From NCBI GenBank assembly GCA_937125225.1, contig CAKZLE010000004.1:109385-173384 (forward strand): a DNA stretch of 64,000 nt, written 5' to 3'. This stretch comes from an uncultured Spirochaetia bacterium (lineage in GTDB: Bacteria; Spirochaetota; Spirochaetia; CAKZLE01). Positions within the stretch are counted from its first letter, which is position 1. Every line of letters starts with the position of its first letter. Below, piece by piece: positions 15,608-24,186 of the stretch. The notes beneath the pieces were generated by a model. It saw only the letters and a list, made by a program, of their open reading frames with translations. It did not search any database and had not been told where the DNA came from. The position numbers and the translations under genes are program-made.

Positions 15608-17758
15608 TTATCCTACGAGTGTCTTGATTGTCTGGATCAAATTCTCCTGATCAAACGATGACTTGACGATATACGCATCTGCTCCTGCTTGCGCACCCCG
15701 CATCTTATCTTCCTGGCTATCACGTGATGAGACTAGAATGATAGGTTTATGTTGATAACCCTTAGTCTTTCTTAAATTCTTAGTCAATGTGATACCATCC
15801 ATTCTCGGCATCTCTATATCGGAGATGATCAGATCGAATTGATATTCTTCGATCAACTCCATCGCCTCTACCCCATCTCCTGCGATCTCTACATTATAAC
15901 CATAGGATTCTAGGATACTTTTCTCTATATCCCTTGTGCTCACTGAATCATCTACAATGAGAATTCTCAAAGAGCTCGCATCGGTCTCTTCTGATTCTGT
16001 TGTTGTCACTACGATCTGGTTCTGCGAGTATTCCAACAGATGCCTGACATTGATGACACTCGTCAGATGTGAGGTGGTACGTATGATACATCCCGATACC
16101 CAAGGTGTCGATTTCACAAGGTCTGGTAGTGAATGGATGACAAAACTATCTTGAATCAGAATATCATCAATGGGGAGGGCAACCTGTCCACTCCCGGTCC
16201 TGACGATGACGACCATCGGTTTTGGTTCAAGCTGTCTATTCGAATGGGTATCGAAAAGTCCATCTAAGAAGACTAATGGGATGATCTGTTCCCGCAATCT
16301 GATTGCCTGTCGATCTACAACCTGGATGAACTCATCCCTGTCTACACGCAGGACCTCTTTCATCGAGTGGGTAGGGATCGCAAGTTCGCAATCATCGATA
16401 GTGAAGACAATCACATTCATGATAGCGGTATTCAAAGGTAATCTGATGGTGAAGGTCGTCCCTTCTCCGCTCTTTGTCTCTACATGAATCGAACCATTGA
16501 GCTGCTTGATGATATTCTCATATACGATGTCCATCCCGACACCACGTCCGGAAAGATCAGTGATGATCGTACTTGTCGATAGTCCGGGAGTGAAGATCAG
16601 ATCAGCTATTGCCTCAGGAGTTGGGACCTTCAGGACTCTCATGGCCTCAGCCTCTGAGAGGATACCCTTACTCATGGCTTTGTCTACGAGTCTCTGGGTA
16701 TCGATACCCCTGCCATCATCTACGATCTTGATCCGACACATGCCCTTATCATAGTCGGCTCTAAAGGAGATCGATCCCTGAGCGGGTTTACCTGCCTTCA
16801 ATCTCTCTTCAGGTGTTTCGATGCCATGATCTATGGCATTTCTAATGATCTGGATGAGAGACTCATCGATCATATCAATGATCTTCTTATCGAGTTCCGT
16901 CTCTTCTCCGGATATGGAGAATACGATGTCTTTAGAGAATCTCCCAGAGAGTTCTCTGACAACGCGTGGATATTTCTCTAGGATGGTCACCATTGGGACT
17001 AATCTAAGATTGAAGAGCATATCTCTTAGCTCCATATTGAGCTGTTCTAGTGTCGTGATATCATTGAGGAGGTAGGAAGATAGTTGGTCAGCATTCTCAT
17101 GCAAATCACCAACAAGAGACTTCAACTCCTCGGGAGTACTCTCATCCTGTAGTTTATCAAACTGCTGAGAGATCTCAACTGTGGAAGAAATATATTTCAG
17201 GTTCTCTGATAGAGATCTGTTCCAAAGATAGGTCTCTGATACGAGTTTGATCAGTTGGTCGAGTTTCTCAGTCTTGATATTGAACATATCACTCTCTATG
17301 TGGTGATGTGTCTCCTGTATCGGGGGTGCAGGTTCATTTTTCTTGGGTTTCTCTGCAGGAGTCTCAGTTGAGTCCTCATTACCAAAATCCTCAAGAGCAC
17401 TCACCATCGATTCTGAAGGAGGAGTGACCGGTTTATCTGCCTCTGCCTCATCAACCATCCCTCCAAGGGTATCTACAGCTTTCAGGAGTAGATCTATATG
17501 GCTTTTAGAGACTACCACCTCACCATCACGTATCTTACTGAGGTCATTCTCGATCATATGTGCGAACTCTGAGATCTCCGTGAGGTTCATCATGTTCGCC
17601 GAACCCTTTATCGTATGAGCACACCTGAAGATGGTATGGATCTCCTCTGAATCATCAGGATGCTGTTCAAGTGTGATGAGCCCTGAAGATAGTCTGGCAA
17701 TATGCTTTCTTGCCTCTTCTATGAATCGGGTTAGGAATTTCTTTGTATCAAAAGCCAC
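15608..17758 (-). CDS. CheA-REC hybrid chemotaxis kinase (WspE-like)
   Basis: 716 residues. An Hpt domain carries His48 in 'FRCAHTIKGSANMMNLTEI'. An acidic/proline-rich linker (about 120-155) leads to a dimerisation region and the HATPase ('LIQIIRNAIDHGIETPEERL', 'IVDDGRGID', 'GRGVGMDIV'). A CheW-like regulatory domain follows ('AIMNVIVFTIDDCELAIPTH'), then a C-terminal receiver with Asp in 'LIISDIEMPRMDGITL'. No separate P2 (CheY-binding) domain is evident. The fused receiver is the WspE architecture, where it competes with WspR for phosphate. No stand-alone CheY is encoded in the cluster, supporting the downstream REC-GGDEF protein as the output. Confidence 0.92.
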   Translation of the reverse strand: MAFDTKKFLTRFIEEARKHIARLSSGLITLEQHPDDSEEIHTIFRCAHTIKGSANMMNLTEISEFAHMIENDLSKIRDGEVVVSKSHIDLLLKAVDTLGGMVDEAEADKPVTPPSESMVSALEDFGNEDSTETPAEKPKKNEPAPPIQETHHHIESDMFNIKTEKLDQLIKLVSETYLWNRSLSENLKYISSTVEISQQFDKLQDESTPEELKSLVGDLHENADQLSSYLLNDITTLEQLNMELRDMLFNLRLVPMVTILEKYPRVVRELSGRFSKDIVFSISGEETELDKKIIDMIDESLIQIIRNAIDHGIETPEERLKAGKPAQGSISFRADYDKGMCRIKIVDDGRGIDTQRLVDKAMSKGILSEAEAMRVLKVPTPEAIADLIFTPGLSTSTIITDLSGRGVGMDIVYENIIKQLNGSIHVETKSGEGTTFTIRLPLNTAIMNVIVFTIDDCELAIPTHSMKEVLRVDRDEFIQVVDRQAIRLREQIIPLVFLDGLFDTHSNRQLEPKPMVVIVRTGSGQVALPIDDILIQDSFVIHSLPDLVKSTPWVSGCIIRTTSHLTSVINVRHLLEYSQNQIVVTTTESEETDASSLRILIVDDSVSTRDIEKSILESYGYNVEIAGDGVEAMELIEEYQFDLIISDIEMPRMDGITLTKNLRKTKGYQHKPIILVSSRDSQEDKMRGAQAGADAYIVKSSFDQENLIQTIKTLVG

Positions 17759-17773
17759 ACATACTCCTTACTA

Positions 17774-19231
17774 CTAAATCTGTGAAAGACTATATCTACA
17801 TAGTCTGATAATCTGGGCAGCCGTCTGCTCATTCACTGTGAAGATCAGCAGATAGTCTTTTATCGTATCTTTCTCGAGTGATTCGATCACTCTCTGGTAA
17901 TTTCTTTTTGCCAGTTTCTTCTCACCTGACTGCATATAGATATCTGCCGAATAGTAGAGTGCTATCCAGCAATCAGGATCTATATAAAGTACAGTCTTGA
18001 GTTCTTTGACGGCCTTATCGAATTCTGAATCGATCTTATAGATCATCGAAAGAATGATATGGGCCTCAGTCGACATCGGATCTCGACTGATCACCTCTTC
18101 ACAGACACTCTTTGCCTCTTCTTTGAGGTTCTGTTCGAATAGGATTCCTGCCTTGACGATCTTTAGTCGGTCTGCTGAGGGGTGATCTGGGGATATCTGA
18201 GCGATGAACTGCAGTGCTGAAGATAAAGAACCTGTTCTTGCCTGTTGTACAGCGATCTGTTCAGGACTCTTTTCCTGAGCCTTTCTCACTGGTTCCTCGA
18301 CCCACTTCGCAGGTACTGTCTCCCGTCTCTTGCGATGCTCTCTGATACGAGTAGGGAGGGGAACATGCTTCTGTCTTTTTCCGATGATAGGGTTGATGAT
18401 CCTTCTTTCTTTGACTTCTGGTATAGGCTCTTTAGAGAAATAGAAGACTCCCGATTCCTGGACCAATCTAAGGATACCAATATCATGGGGCAGAGTCTCA
18501 GAGGAGCTGGTAAAGAGTTTTCCACCCTCATTCAGCCGCTCTGAAAGACTTCTGAAGATTGCTTTTCTCTGGAGTTCATCAAAATAGATCGAAACATTCC
18601 GATAGAAGATGATATCAAAGGAGTCAAGATTCGCTATCTGCTCCTTATCGATAAGATTCGCCACTGAGAAGCTGACATGTTCGCCGATATGAGGAGCGAT
18701 ATGGTAATAGGGCTTATCTTTCTCTTTCTGAAGATATTCTTCTTGAATAGAGAGTGGGACTCCTCTCAGCGCATGTCTGGTATACATCCCTTTTTCGGCT
18801 ATGGTAATAGCCTTAGGATCCACATCAAAACCATGAACAGAGCAACGCTGCAGTATTGCAGGTCCGAGGCGGTCTTCGATCGCTATAGCGAGTGAATAGG
18901 GTTCTGCACCGGTGGAACACCCCGCACTGAGAATGGAAAGTGATCCCTTCTGTGCAAGGAGTCTTGGAACGATCTGTGTCACAGCAAAGAGCAACATCTG
19001 AGGTTCTCTATAGAAATAGGTCTCTTTAACTGTTGTTCTGTGTATGAGATCTGCGTAGGCATCCTCTGACTCAGAGATCAGCTGAAGCAGCTGTTCTTCA
19101 CTCGTACAATCCCATTGGCTCATGAACAACCCGATAGAACTGTCTATGACATGATGAGAGAGTCTTGCAACTGAGGTTCCAATCCTTGACCTGATATATT
19201 GCTGGACCCGGGGATACTGGATTGCTGTCAT
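17774..19231 (-). CDS. CheR-type methyltransferase with C-terminal TPR repeats (WspC-like)
   Basis: 485 residues. The N-terminal helical and SAM-binding domains (about 1-270) show 'TTVKETYFYREPQMLLF', 'LSILSAGCSTGAEPYSLAIA' (SAM loop) and 'FDIIFYRNVSIYFDELQRKA'. The family's usual 'RN.LIYF' reads 'RNVSIYF'. A basic linker (about 280-320) leads to a TPR region (about 335-470) with 'PMSTEAHIILSMIYKIDSEF' and 'DPDCWIALYYSADIYMQSGE'. It methylates glutamates of the cognate MCP. CheR-TPR fusions are characteristic of WspC and other alternative chemosensory systems. The start overlaps the cheB stop by 4 bases. Confidence 0.9.
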   Translation of the reverse strand: MTAIQYPRVQQYIRSRIGTSVARLSHHVIDSSIGLFMSQWDCTSEEQLLQLISESEDAYADLIHRTTVKETYFYREPQMLLFAVTQIVPRLLAQKGSLSILSAGCSTGAEPYSLAIAIEDRLGPAILQRCSVHGFDVDPKAITIAEKGMYTRHALRGVPLSIQEEYLQKEKDKPYYHIAPHIGEHVSFSVANLIDKEQIANLDSFDIIFYRNVSIYFDELQRKAIFRSLSERLNEGGKLFTSSSETLPHDIGILRLVQESGVFYFSKEPIPEVKERRIINPIIGKRQKHVPLPTRIREHRKRRETVPAKWVEEPVRKAQEKSPEQIAVQQARTGSLSSALQFIAQISPDHPSADRLKIVKAGILFEQNLKEEAKSVCEEVISRDPMSTEAHIILSMIYKIDSEFDKAVKELKTVLYIDPDCWIALYYSADIYMQSGEKKLAKRNYQRVIESLEKDTIKDYLLIFTVNEQTAAQIIRLCRYSLSQI

Positions 19232-20253
19232 CTGAGACCTACCTGTCTGACTAGTTCACCGGGAATCGAGGATAGCGGTAGTATCAGGTCGATGCTTCCT
19301 GTCTTTATTGCAGAACCTGGCATGCCGAATATGACTGAGCTTTCCTCATCCTGTGCGATGGTAAAGGCACCTGAATCCTTGAGGTCCTTGATACCGATAG
19401 AGCCATCATTACCCATCCCTGAAAGAACGACTCCGATGCTTCGGGTGGCAAAGAGGGAGATCGAGGTAAGGAGTCTATTACAGGAGGGGGTATAAAGATC
19501 CTTCTTTGTCGAGTCGGTGAATCTTATGCAGTTATCGAGACCTAACTCGATATGTTTCTCGTTCGGTGCAATATAGACATGTCCCGGTAGTACTTTCTTA
19601 CCGAAATCTGCGATCTGTACAGTCAGAGGTGATATCTGATTGAGCCAGGTAGCAAGGCCTTGGGAGAAACCTCCTCCAATATGTTGTGCAATCAGAATGG
19701 TTGCCTGAAGATCTCCGGGAAGTGAGCCTAGAATATCCGCAAGGGCCTTTGGGCCTCCTGTTGATGATACGATGCCGATTATCATCAACTGTTCTCCGGA
19801 GATCCTTGGTTTGGGAGTTAACGGTTTAGGTATATAGATGTTCGAAGCTTTGATCAGGTGCTTGATGACTTTTACCCGGGAGAGGCTCTTGATACGTGCA
19901 ATGAGGTCCAATGCATCGATCTCATTGAGTTTTGGTTTACGAAAGACTTCAAGAGCTCCTTTCGAGATTGCCTCATAGGCTATCTGGGAGTCAGTCCTAG
20001 AGGTCAGGACTAGGATAGGGGTCGGAGTCGATCCCATGATCTGTTCTATCGCAGTGATACCGTTCATCACCGGCATCGTGATATCCATAGTGATCAGATC
20101 CGGATGTAAGGAGGCAGTCTTCTCGATAGCCTCCTCTCCATTGGATGCTTCACCAATGACCTTCAACTGAGGATCATTAGAGAGTATCTCTTTCACTATC
20201 TCACGGGCGAATGAACTATCATCTACGATAAGTACTTTGATCATTCTATCCAT
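19228..20253 (-). CDS. CheB protein-glutamate methylesterase (WspF-like)
   Basis: 341 residues from the ATG at 20253; AGGAG lies five bases before it, while the GTG two codons earlier would overlap that site. The receiver domain has Asp57 in 'LITMDITMPVMNG'. The methylesterase domain has the catalytic Ser, His and Asp motifs 'GIVSSTGGPKAL', 'LIAQHIGGGFSQGLA' and 'VLSGMGNDGSIGI'. It removes methyl groups from (or deamidates) the MCP, opposing the CheR-TPR protein. In Wsp, loss of the equivalent WspF locks the pathway on. It lies between the MCP and CheR genes with tight spacing. Confidence 0.92.
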   Translation of the reverse strand: MDRMIKVLIVDDSSFAREIVKEILSNDPQLKVIGEASNGEEAIEKTASLHPDLITMDITMPVMNGITAIEQIMGSTPTPILVLTSRTDSQIAYEAISKGALEVFRKPKLNEIDALDLIARIKSLSRVKVIKHLIKASNIYIPKPLTPKPRISGEQLMIIGIVSSTGGPKALADILGSLPGDLQATILIAQHIGGGFSQGLATWLNQISPLTVQIADFGKKVLPGHVYIAPNEKHIELGLDNCIRFTDSTKKDLYTPSCNRLLTSISLFATRSIGVVLSGMGNDGSIGIKDLKDSGAFTIAQDEESSVIFGMPGSAIKTGSIDLILPLSSIPGELVRQVGLR

Positions 20254-20270
20254 TTTCACTCCTGCTATCT

Positions 20271-22247
20271 CTATTGGGAATCATTCTTTGAGAACTTGAA
20301 CTTCTTGATCATCAGAGACAGTTGTCTTCCCACCCGCTTGAAGTCACTACCTGTCTCATTGAGAGCCTGAATAGCAGCACTGTTCTGTTGAGCTCCAGTT
20401 GAGAGTTCCTGTAGACCAGTCTGGATCTGAGAAGCAGCAGTCTGCTGCTGCTGTACAGAAAGAGCAATCTGTTGAGAAGAGTCAGAGGTGGATCGGATAC
20501 TCTCTACCATTGAATCGATATTGGAGACTGAGATATTGGAGTATTCTAAACCCTTCTGGATGTTCTTAGTCGTCTTCTCGGAGGCAAGGACCATCTGATC
20601 TGCAAGATTCTGGATCTCTGAGATGATCTGATCGATACTTCCGGTAGACTCGATCACACTCTCTGTGAGTTTTCTGATCTCAGCCGCAACTACTGCGAAA
20701 CGCTTTCCGGCCTCTCCCGCGCTTGATGCTTCAAGGGCTGCATTGAAAGCGATGATCTTCGTCTGGTCTGAGATATTGTTGATGATCTCCATGACCTTAG
20801 CTATATCTTTTGATCTCTGTTTAAGATCCATGATATTCGCTATGTCACGATCATTATCAACGTTGATGTCTCTGATCTTGTCTGCCATAGAGTCCATGAG
20901 ATTTGCACTCTCATTGATAGAGGTATAGATCTGCTCTGTCATAGCTGATACAGAGTTGACGTTTTCGGTCACTTGAGCGAAGGAGGAGGTGAACTCATCC
21001 ATGGTGGTCGAAATCTCCGTGATCGAACCGGCCTGTTCAACAGATATGGCTGACTGCTCTTCAACACTTGAAGCGATAGTCATCCCGATCTCATTCGTCT
21101 TCCCTATAGAATCATTGATAGCCATGACGATAGTCTTGATCCGCTCTACCATAAAGTCTGTATTATTCAGTAGAATCCCGATTTCATCGGTCCTTTCTGA
21201 TTTGATGTCCATATCAAGGTAACCATCAGCTAATCTTGTGACATCTTCACTGAGGGTGATGATAGGATGGAGGATACTTCTCAGAAGGAAGTAGCCGAAG
21301 ATCAAGATGATAGCACCCATGCCAAAGATCAAGATCACGGTGATCCAACCTCTTCTAGTGGCTGCTGAGAACATCTCTGACCGTTCGATCTGAGAGATGA
21401 TGAACCATTCAAGATCCGATTCGATCTGGGATATCTCTCCAAGATCAACGGCCTGGGCTGCCAGTACGATCTCTCTACCGTGAACAGGATCATCGATCTC
21501 ATCGATGAAGCTAGAGTTCTTAGTTGCTAATTCCATTTGAGAATTATCATATACGGTTCCAAAGGCTTTTGCAGTACTACTGAAGGTAGGCTCTGTAAGG
21601 ATGAGATAATCTGAATTGATCAGATAGGACTCTCTACTCTCATACTTCCCAAGATCAAAGGTCACGATCTCTTCGATCTCCTCTTTCGCGACTGTAAGTA
21701 CTATCGCACCATCGGAGGTCGGGATCCCCATAATGAGATCGATCCCACTAAGATCATCTTCATGATAGTAGTCTTCGATGATGATCTTCTTTGTGCTTTG
21801 AGCAGATGACCAGAGTTGATAGACTGCAGTCCCCTTATCCCCGAAGGCATTCCTCTGTGTATACCCAGTTGTCTGATTGATCCTGATCATAGTGTCATTC
21901 ATATTCGAAAAGGTGATGAGGTCGGTGAAGTTTGAAGAGATAAGACTGTGTTGTAAGAGAGCTACCTGCTCGTTGAGGAGTGTCTCATCTTTAGTATTCA
22001 TCAGGTCTTCAAGTTCTGGGTGCTCGATGAGCATTTGCGCCTGATAGGTCAGATTCTTGATGAACTCCACTATCTGATGCTCTTTTGTCGCATTGATATC
22101 TGTAAGTTCCGCAAACAGGAAGGTCCTATCATCACTTCTTGAGACCTCGAAATTGAAGAGACCGACTATCATAGTGGGGAGAAGACTCAATAGGAAGAAA
22201 CTTAAGATGAGTTTATTCCTTAGACTGCTTTTGATGCTGAGGTTCAT
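20271..22247 (-). CDS. Methyl-accepting chemotaxis protein with dCache-like sensor (WspA position)
   Basis: 658 residues. The first membrane helix spans about 13-32, a roughly 265-residue extracytoplasmic sensor resembling a double Cache fold follows, and the second helix is about 305-325 ('VILIFGMGAIILIFGYFLL'). A HAMP domain leads to a long signalling coiled coil with the hairpin tip 'IIAFNAALEASSAGEAGKRF'. The C-terminus has no CheR/CheB-docking pentapeptide ('MIKKFKFSKNDSQ'), so modification would depend on local tethering, perhaps through the CheR TPR region. Pseudomonas WspA has a four-helix-bundle sensor instead, so the input here is probably a small molecule rather than surface contact. 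That inference rests on the fold only. Confidence 0.9.
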   Translation of the reverse strand: MNLSIKSSLRNKLILSFFLLSLLPTMIVGLFNFEVSRSDDRTFLFAELTDINATKEHQIVEFIKNLTYQAQMLIEHPELEDLMNTKDETLLNEQVALLQHSLISSNFTDLITFSNMNDTMIRINQTTGYTQRNAFGDKGTAVYQLWSSAQSTKKIIIEDYYHEDDLSGIDLIMGIPTSDGAIVLTVAKEEIEEIVTFDLGKYESRESYLINSDYLILTEPTFSSTAKAFGTVYDNSQMELATKNSSFIDEIDDPVHGREIVLAAQAVDLGEISQIESDLEWFIISQIERSEMFSAATRRGWITVILIFGMGAIILIFGYFLLRSILHPIITLSEDVTRLADGYLDMDIKSERTDEIGILLNNTDFMVERIKTIVMAINDSIGKTNEIGMTIASSVEEQSAISVEQAGSITEISTTMDEFTSSFAQVTENVNSVSAMTEQIYTSINESANLMDSMADKIRDINVDNDRDIANIMDLKQRSKDIAKVMEIINNISDQTKIIAFNAALEASSAGEAGKRFAVVAAEIRKLTESVIESTGSIDQIISEIQNLADQMVLASEKTTKNIQKGLEYSNISVSNIDSMVESIRSTSDSSQQIALSVQQQQTAASQIQTGLQELSTGAQQNSAAIQALNETGSDFKRVGRQLSLMIKKFKFSKNDSQ

Positions 22248-22249
22248 GG

Positions 22250-22630
22250 TTACTCCTTTTCTCTACGGTACTCCTGCAAGAGGATGTACGGATCGAGTAT
22301 GCAGAACGTATGCTCTGCAAAAATACAAATATGTTTAATACTCTCAGTGTTCTGAATCGTGGAAAGAAGTTCAGGTAACTGATATAGTTCGTTCTCTTCT
22401 ATCTCGATGATATCATTGGGCTCCTCTATGAGAAGAGCTGCAGGTTCCTCTCCCTTGAGAATAAGTAGCTTTCTATCGGTTCTGACCTCAGGGACCACGG
22501 GAATCTTCAGTATCTCTACCGGGTCTAGGACGATCATATCTTTAGAATCAGTCTCTGCTGCCATCTTCATGATCCTGTCTATGTTCACCGCGATGGGAAC
22601 ACCTCCAGAGCTGCATAAGAGTAGATTCAT
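22250..22630 (-). CDS. Divergent CheW-like coupling protein
   Basis: 126 residues, shorter and more diverged than ordinary CheW. It keeps the two-beta-subdomain pattern: 'LLCSSGGVPIAVNIDRIMKM' at the N-terminus, 'KLLILKGEEPAALLIEEPND' with the CheW 'LLVD' position, and a C-terminal 'HTFCILDPYILLQEY' like the CheW 'ILDI..LL'. It lies 2 bases downstream of the canonical CheW gene and just before the MCP gene. Wsp systems carry two CheW proteins (WspB, WspD), so a second coupler is expected here. Alone, this sequence would be hard to recognise; position supports the call. Confidence 0.75.
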   Translation of the reverse strand: MNLLLCSSGGVPIAVNIDRIMKMAAETDSKDMIVLDPVEILKIPVVPEVRTDRKLLILKGEEPAALLIEEPNDIIEIEENELYQLPELLSTIQNTESIKHICIFAEHTFCILDPYILLQEYRREKE

Positions 22631-22632
22631 CC

Positions 22633-23100
22633 TTACGATCTCACTTTTGAGATCTGCTGTGCTAGCGCTGTTGCATCTATGATGATCGTATGATGATCTT
22701 TAAAATCGAACTCACCCTTAGCAACAGCTTTGATCCTGTCAGGTAAGGTGGACATGACTGGTGAAATCTGAGATACGGGGATGTCTGCGATATCTTCTAT
22801 GCTGTCTACGAGTATTCCTGTCTTGAAGGAATCTTTCTCGACAATGAGGATTCGTGAAGTCTTCTTTGTCTTGCTGTTCTTTAATCCAAAGATCGTGCGA
22901 AGATTGATGACGGATTCGATATCCCCTCGGATATGGATGATTCCCAGGACATAGTCCGGACACCCGGGTATGAAAGTCACCGGCACCTGCGGATGTACCT
23001 TATTCACATCAGCACTGTGAAAGGCATAGCTGGAGTTCTCCAGGTTGAAAATCAAAAAGGATTCTTTCTCTTCATCGAATAGTTCATCTTGATCAATCAT
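22633..23100 (-). CDS. CheW coupling protein
   Basis: 155 residues from the ATG at 23100, preceded by GGGGTGATT; an ATG seven codons upstream is possible. CheW landmarks are 'FLIFNLENSSYAFHSADVNK', 'VTFIPGCPDYVLGIIHIRGD', 'SVINLRTIFGL' and 'RILIVEKDSFKTGILVDSIE'. It bridges the receptor and the CheA-like kinase. It is the first gene of the Wsp-like operon, with a good promoter just upstream at 23134-23162. Confidence 0.93.
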   Translation of the reverse strand: MIDQDELFDEEKESFLIFNLENSSYAFHSADVNKVHPQVPVTFIPGCPDYVLGIIHIRGDIESVINLRTIFGLKNSKTKKTSRILIVEKDSFKTGILVDSIEDIADIPVSQISPVMSTLPDRIKAVAKGEFDFKDHHTIIIDATALAQQISKVRS

Positions 23101-23133
23101 AATCACCCCATAGATTAACATCTCTTAATGATT

Positions 23134-23162
23134 ACTATATAGAAAGAGAGGGTATCATGCAA
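23134..23162 (-). promoter_or_regulatory. Promoter of the Wsp-like chemosensory operon
   Basis: On the minus strand, TTGCAT (23157-23162) and TATAGT (23134-23139) are exactly 17 bases apart, about 34 bases upstream of the chosen cheW start. It looks like a housekeeping-sigma promoter rather than a sigma-28 flagellar one. Confidence 0.6.
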
Positions 23163-23437
23163 TAAAAAAAGGGTTTTAGAGTGGTCTAAGAGCTATAAGC
23201 ATGAGGATCAGAATGCACAGGAGATATACTTTCCCCATATGAGACCTTAGCGGAACTTGGATGATCATACAAGGAGCGATCCTCCTTGATTCTCTAGGGG
23301 TTACAGTCTATCCTAAAAACGTAATGAACTCATTTTCTAGGGGGGGATATGAATCAAAGAACAGCCAAGGTCTTATCATATTCCTAAGAACGATGAGAGA
23401 TCATGTTAGCCAAGATGAGAGATGGAGGATACACCAC
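23163..23437 (+). other. Intergenic stretch before the araD-like gene
   Basis: No convincing gene, RNA or terminator is seen. The araD-like reading frame is open through much of it (to 23261), but that part lacks a ribosome site and resembles nothing. Confidence 0.5.
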
Positions 23438-24142
23438 ATGAGTGATGAGATAAAAGCGTTGAAAGAGCGTGTCTATGCAGCCAACCTAGAGCTTCCGAGA
23501 AGGGGGCTCGTGACCTATACCTGGGGTAATGTCAGTGGTATTACCGAAAAGAGAGATAGAATCGTGATAAAGCCAAGTGGTGTATCCTATGAGGATATGT
23601 CTGTTGATGATATGGTCGTCGTTGATATCGATGGAAGGACTATAGAGGGTGCTTATCGCCCGAGTTCAGACCTTGCGACGCACTTAGAATTCTATAAGAG
23701 CTTTCCTACGTGCGGAGGAGTCGTGCATACCCATTCACGGATGGCTACTTCTTGGGCTCAGTCAGAACTTGATATCCCTGCTTTTGGAACGACTCATGCA
23801 GACTATTTTTATGGAGATGTTCCCTGTACGAGAAGATTGACAAGAGATGAGATCGAAAGTGCCTATGAGGTGAATACTGGTAAGGTCATAGTCGAGACTT
23901 TCACGCAGAGAGGAATCGATCCAGTGAGCATCCCCGGTGTTCTTGCTGCCTGTCACGGTCCCTTCACCTGGGGAAAGGACGCCGAGGAGGCTGTCCACAA
24001 CTCAGTAGTGCTTGAAGAGCTTGCTGCGATGGCTTTCAATGTGATGGTATTAGACCCTGATCATCCAAGTATCCCCTCCGCGATCCTTGATAAACACTAC
24101 TTGAGAAAACATGGCAAGAATGCCTATTATGGACAAGACTAG
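23438..24142 (+). CDS. L-ribulose-5-phosphate 4-epimerase family protein (AraD/UlaF/SgbE-like)
   Basis: 234 residues, the size of AraD. The start at 23438 has GGAGG nine bases upstream and begins 'MSDEIKALKERVYAANLELP'. Class II aldolase/epimerase landmarks are 'YTWGNVSGI', 'VIKPSGVSYEDM', the metal-binding histidines in 'GVVHTHSRMATSWAQ', 'FGTTHADYFYGDVPCTR' and 'LAACHGPFTWG'. It interconverts L-ribulose 5-phosphate and D-xylulose 5-phosphate, feeding pentoses, ascorbate or similar acids into the pentose phosphate pathway. It stands alone between two minus-strand operons. It may serve either of the sugar regulons in the window, but no shared operator was seen. Confidence 0.9.
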   Translation: MSDEIKALKERVYAANLELPRRGLVTYTWGNVSGITEKRDRIVIKPSGVSYEDMSVDDMVVVDIDGRTIEGAYRPSSDLATHLEFYKSFPTCGGVVHTHSRMATSWAQSELDIPAFGTTHADYFYGDVPCTRRLTRDEIESAYEVNTGKVIVETFTQRGIDPVSIPGVLAACHGPFTWGKDAEEAVHNSVVLEELAAMAFNVMVLDPDHPSIPSAILDKHYLRKHGKNAYYGQD

Positions 24143-24186
24143 GTAGTGACGATATCCGATAGGATGAACTTCTTCTGGTCTACTGA

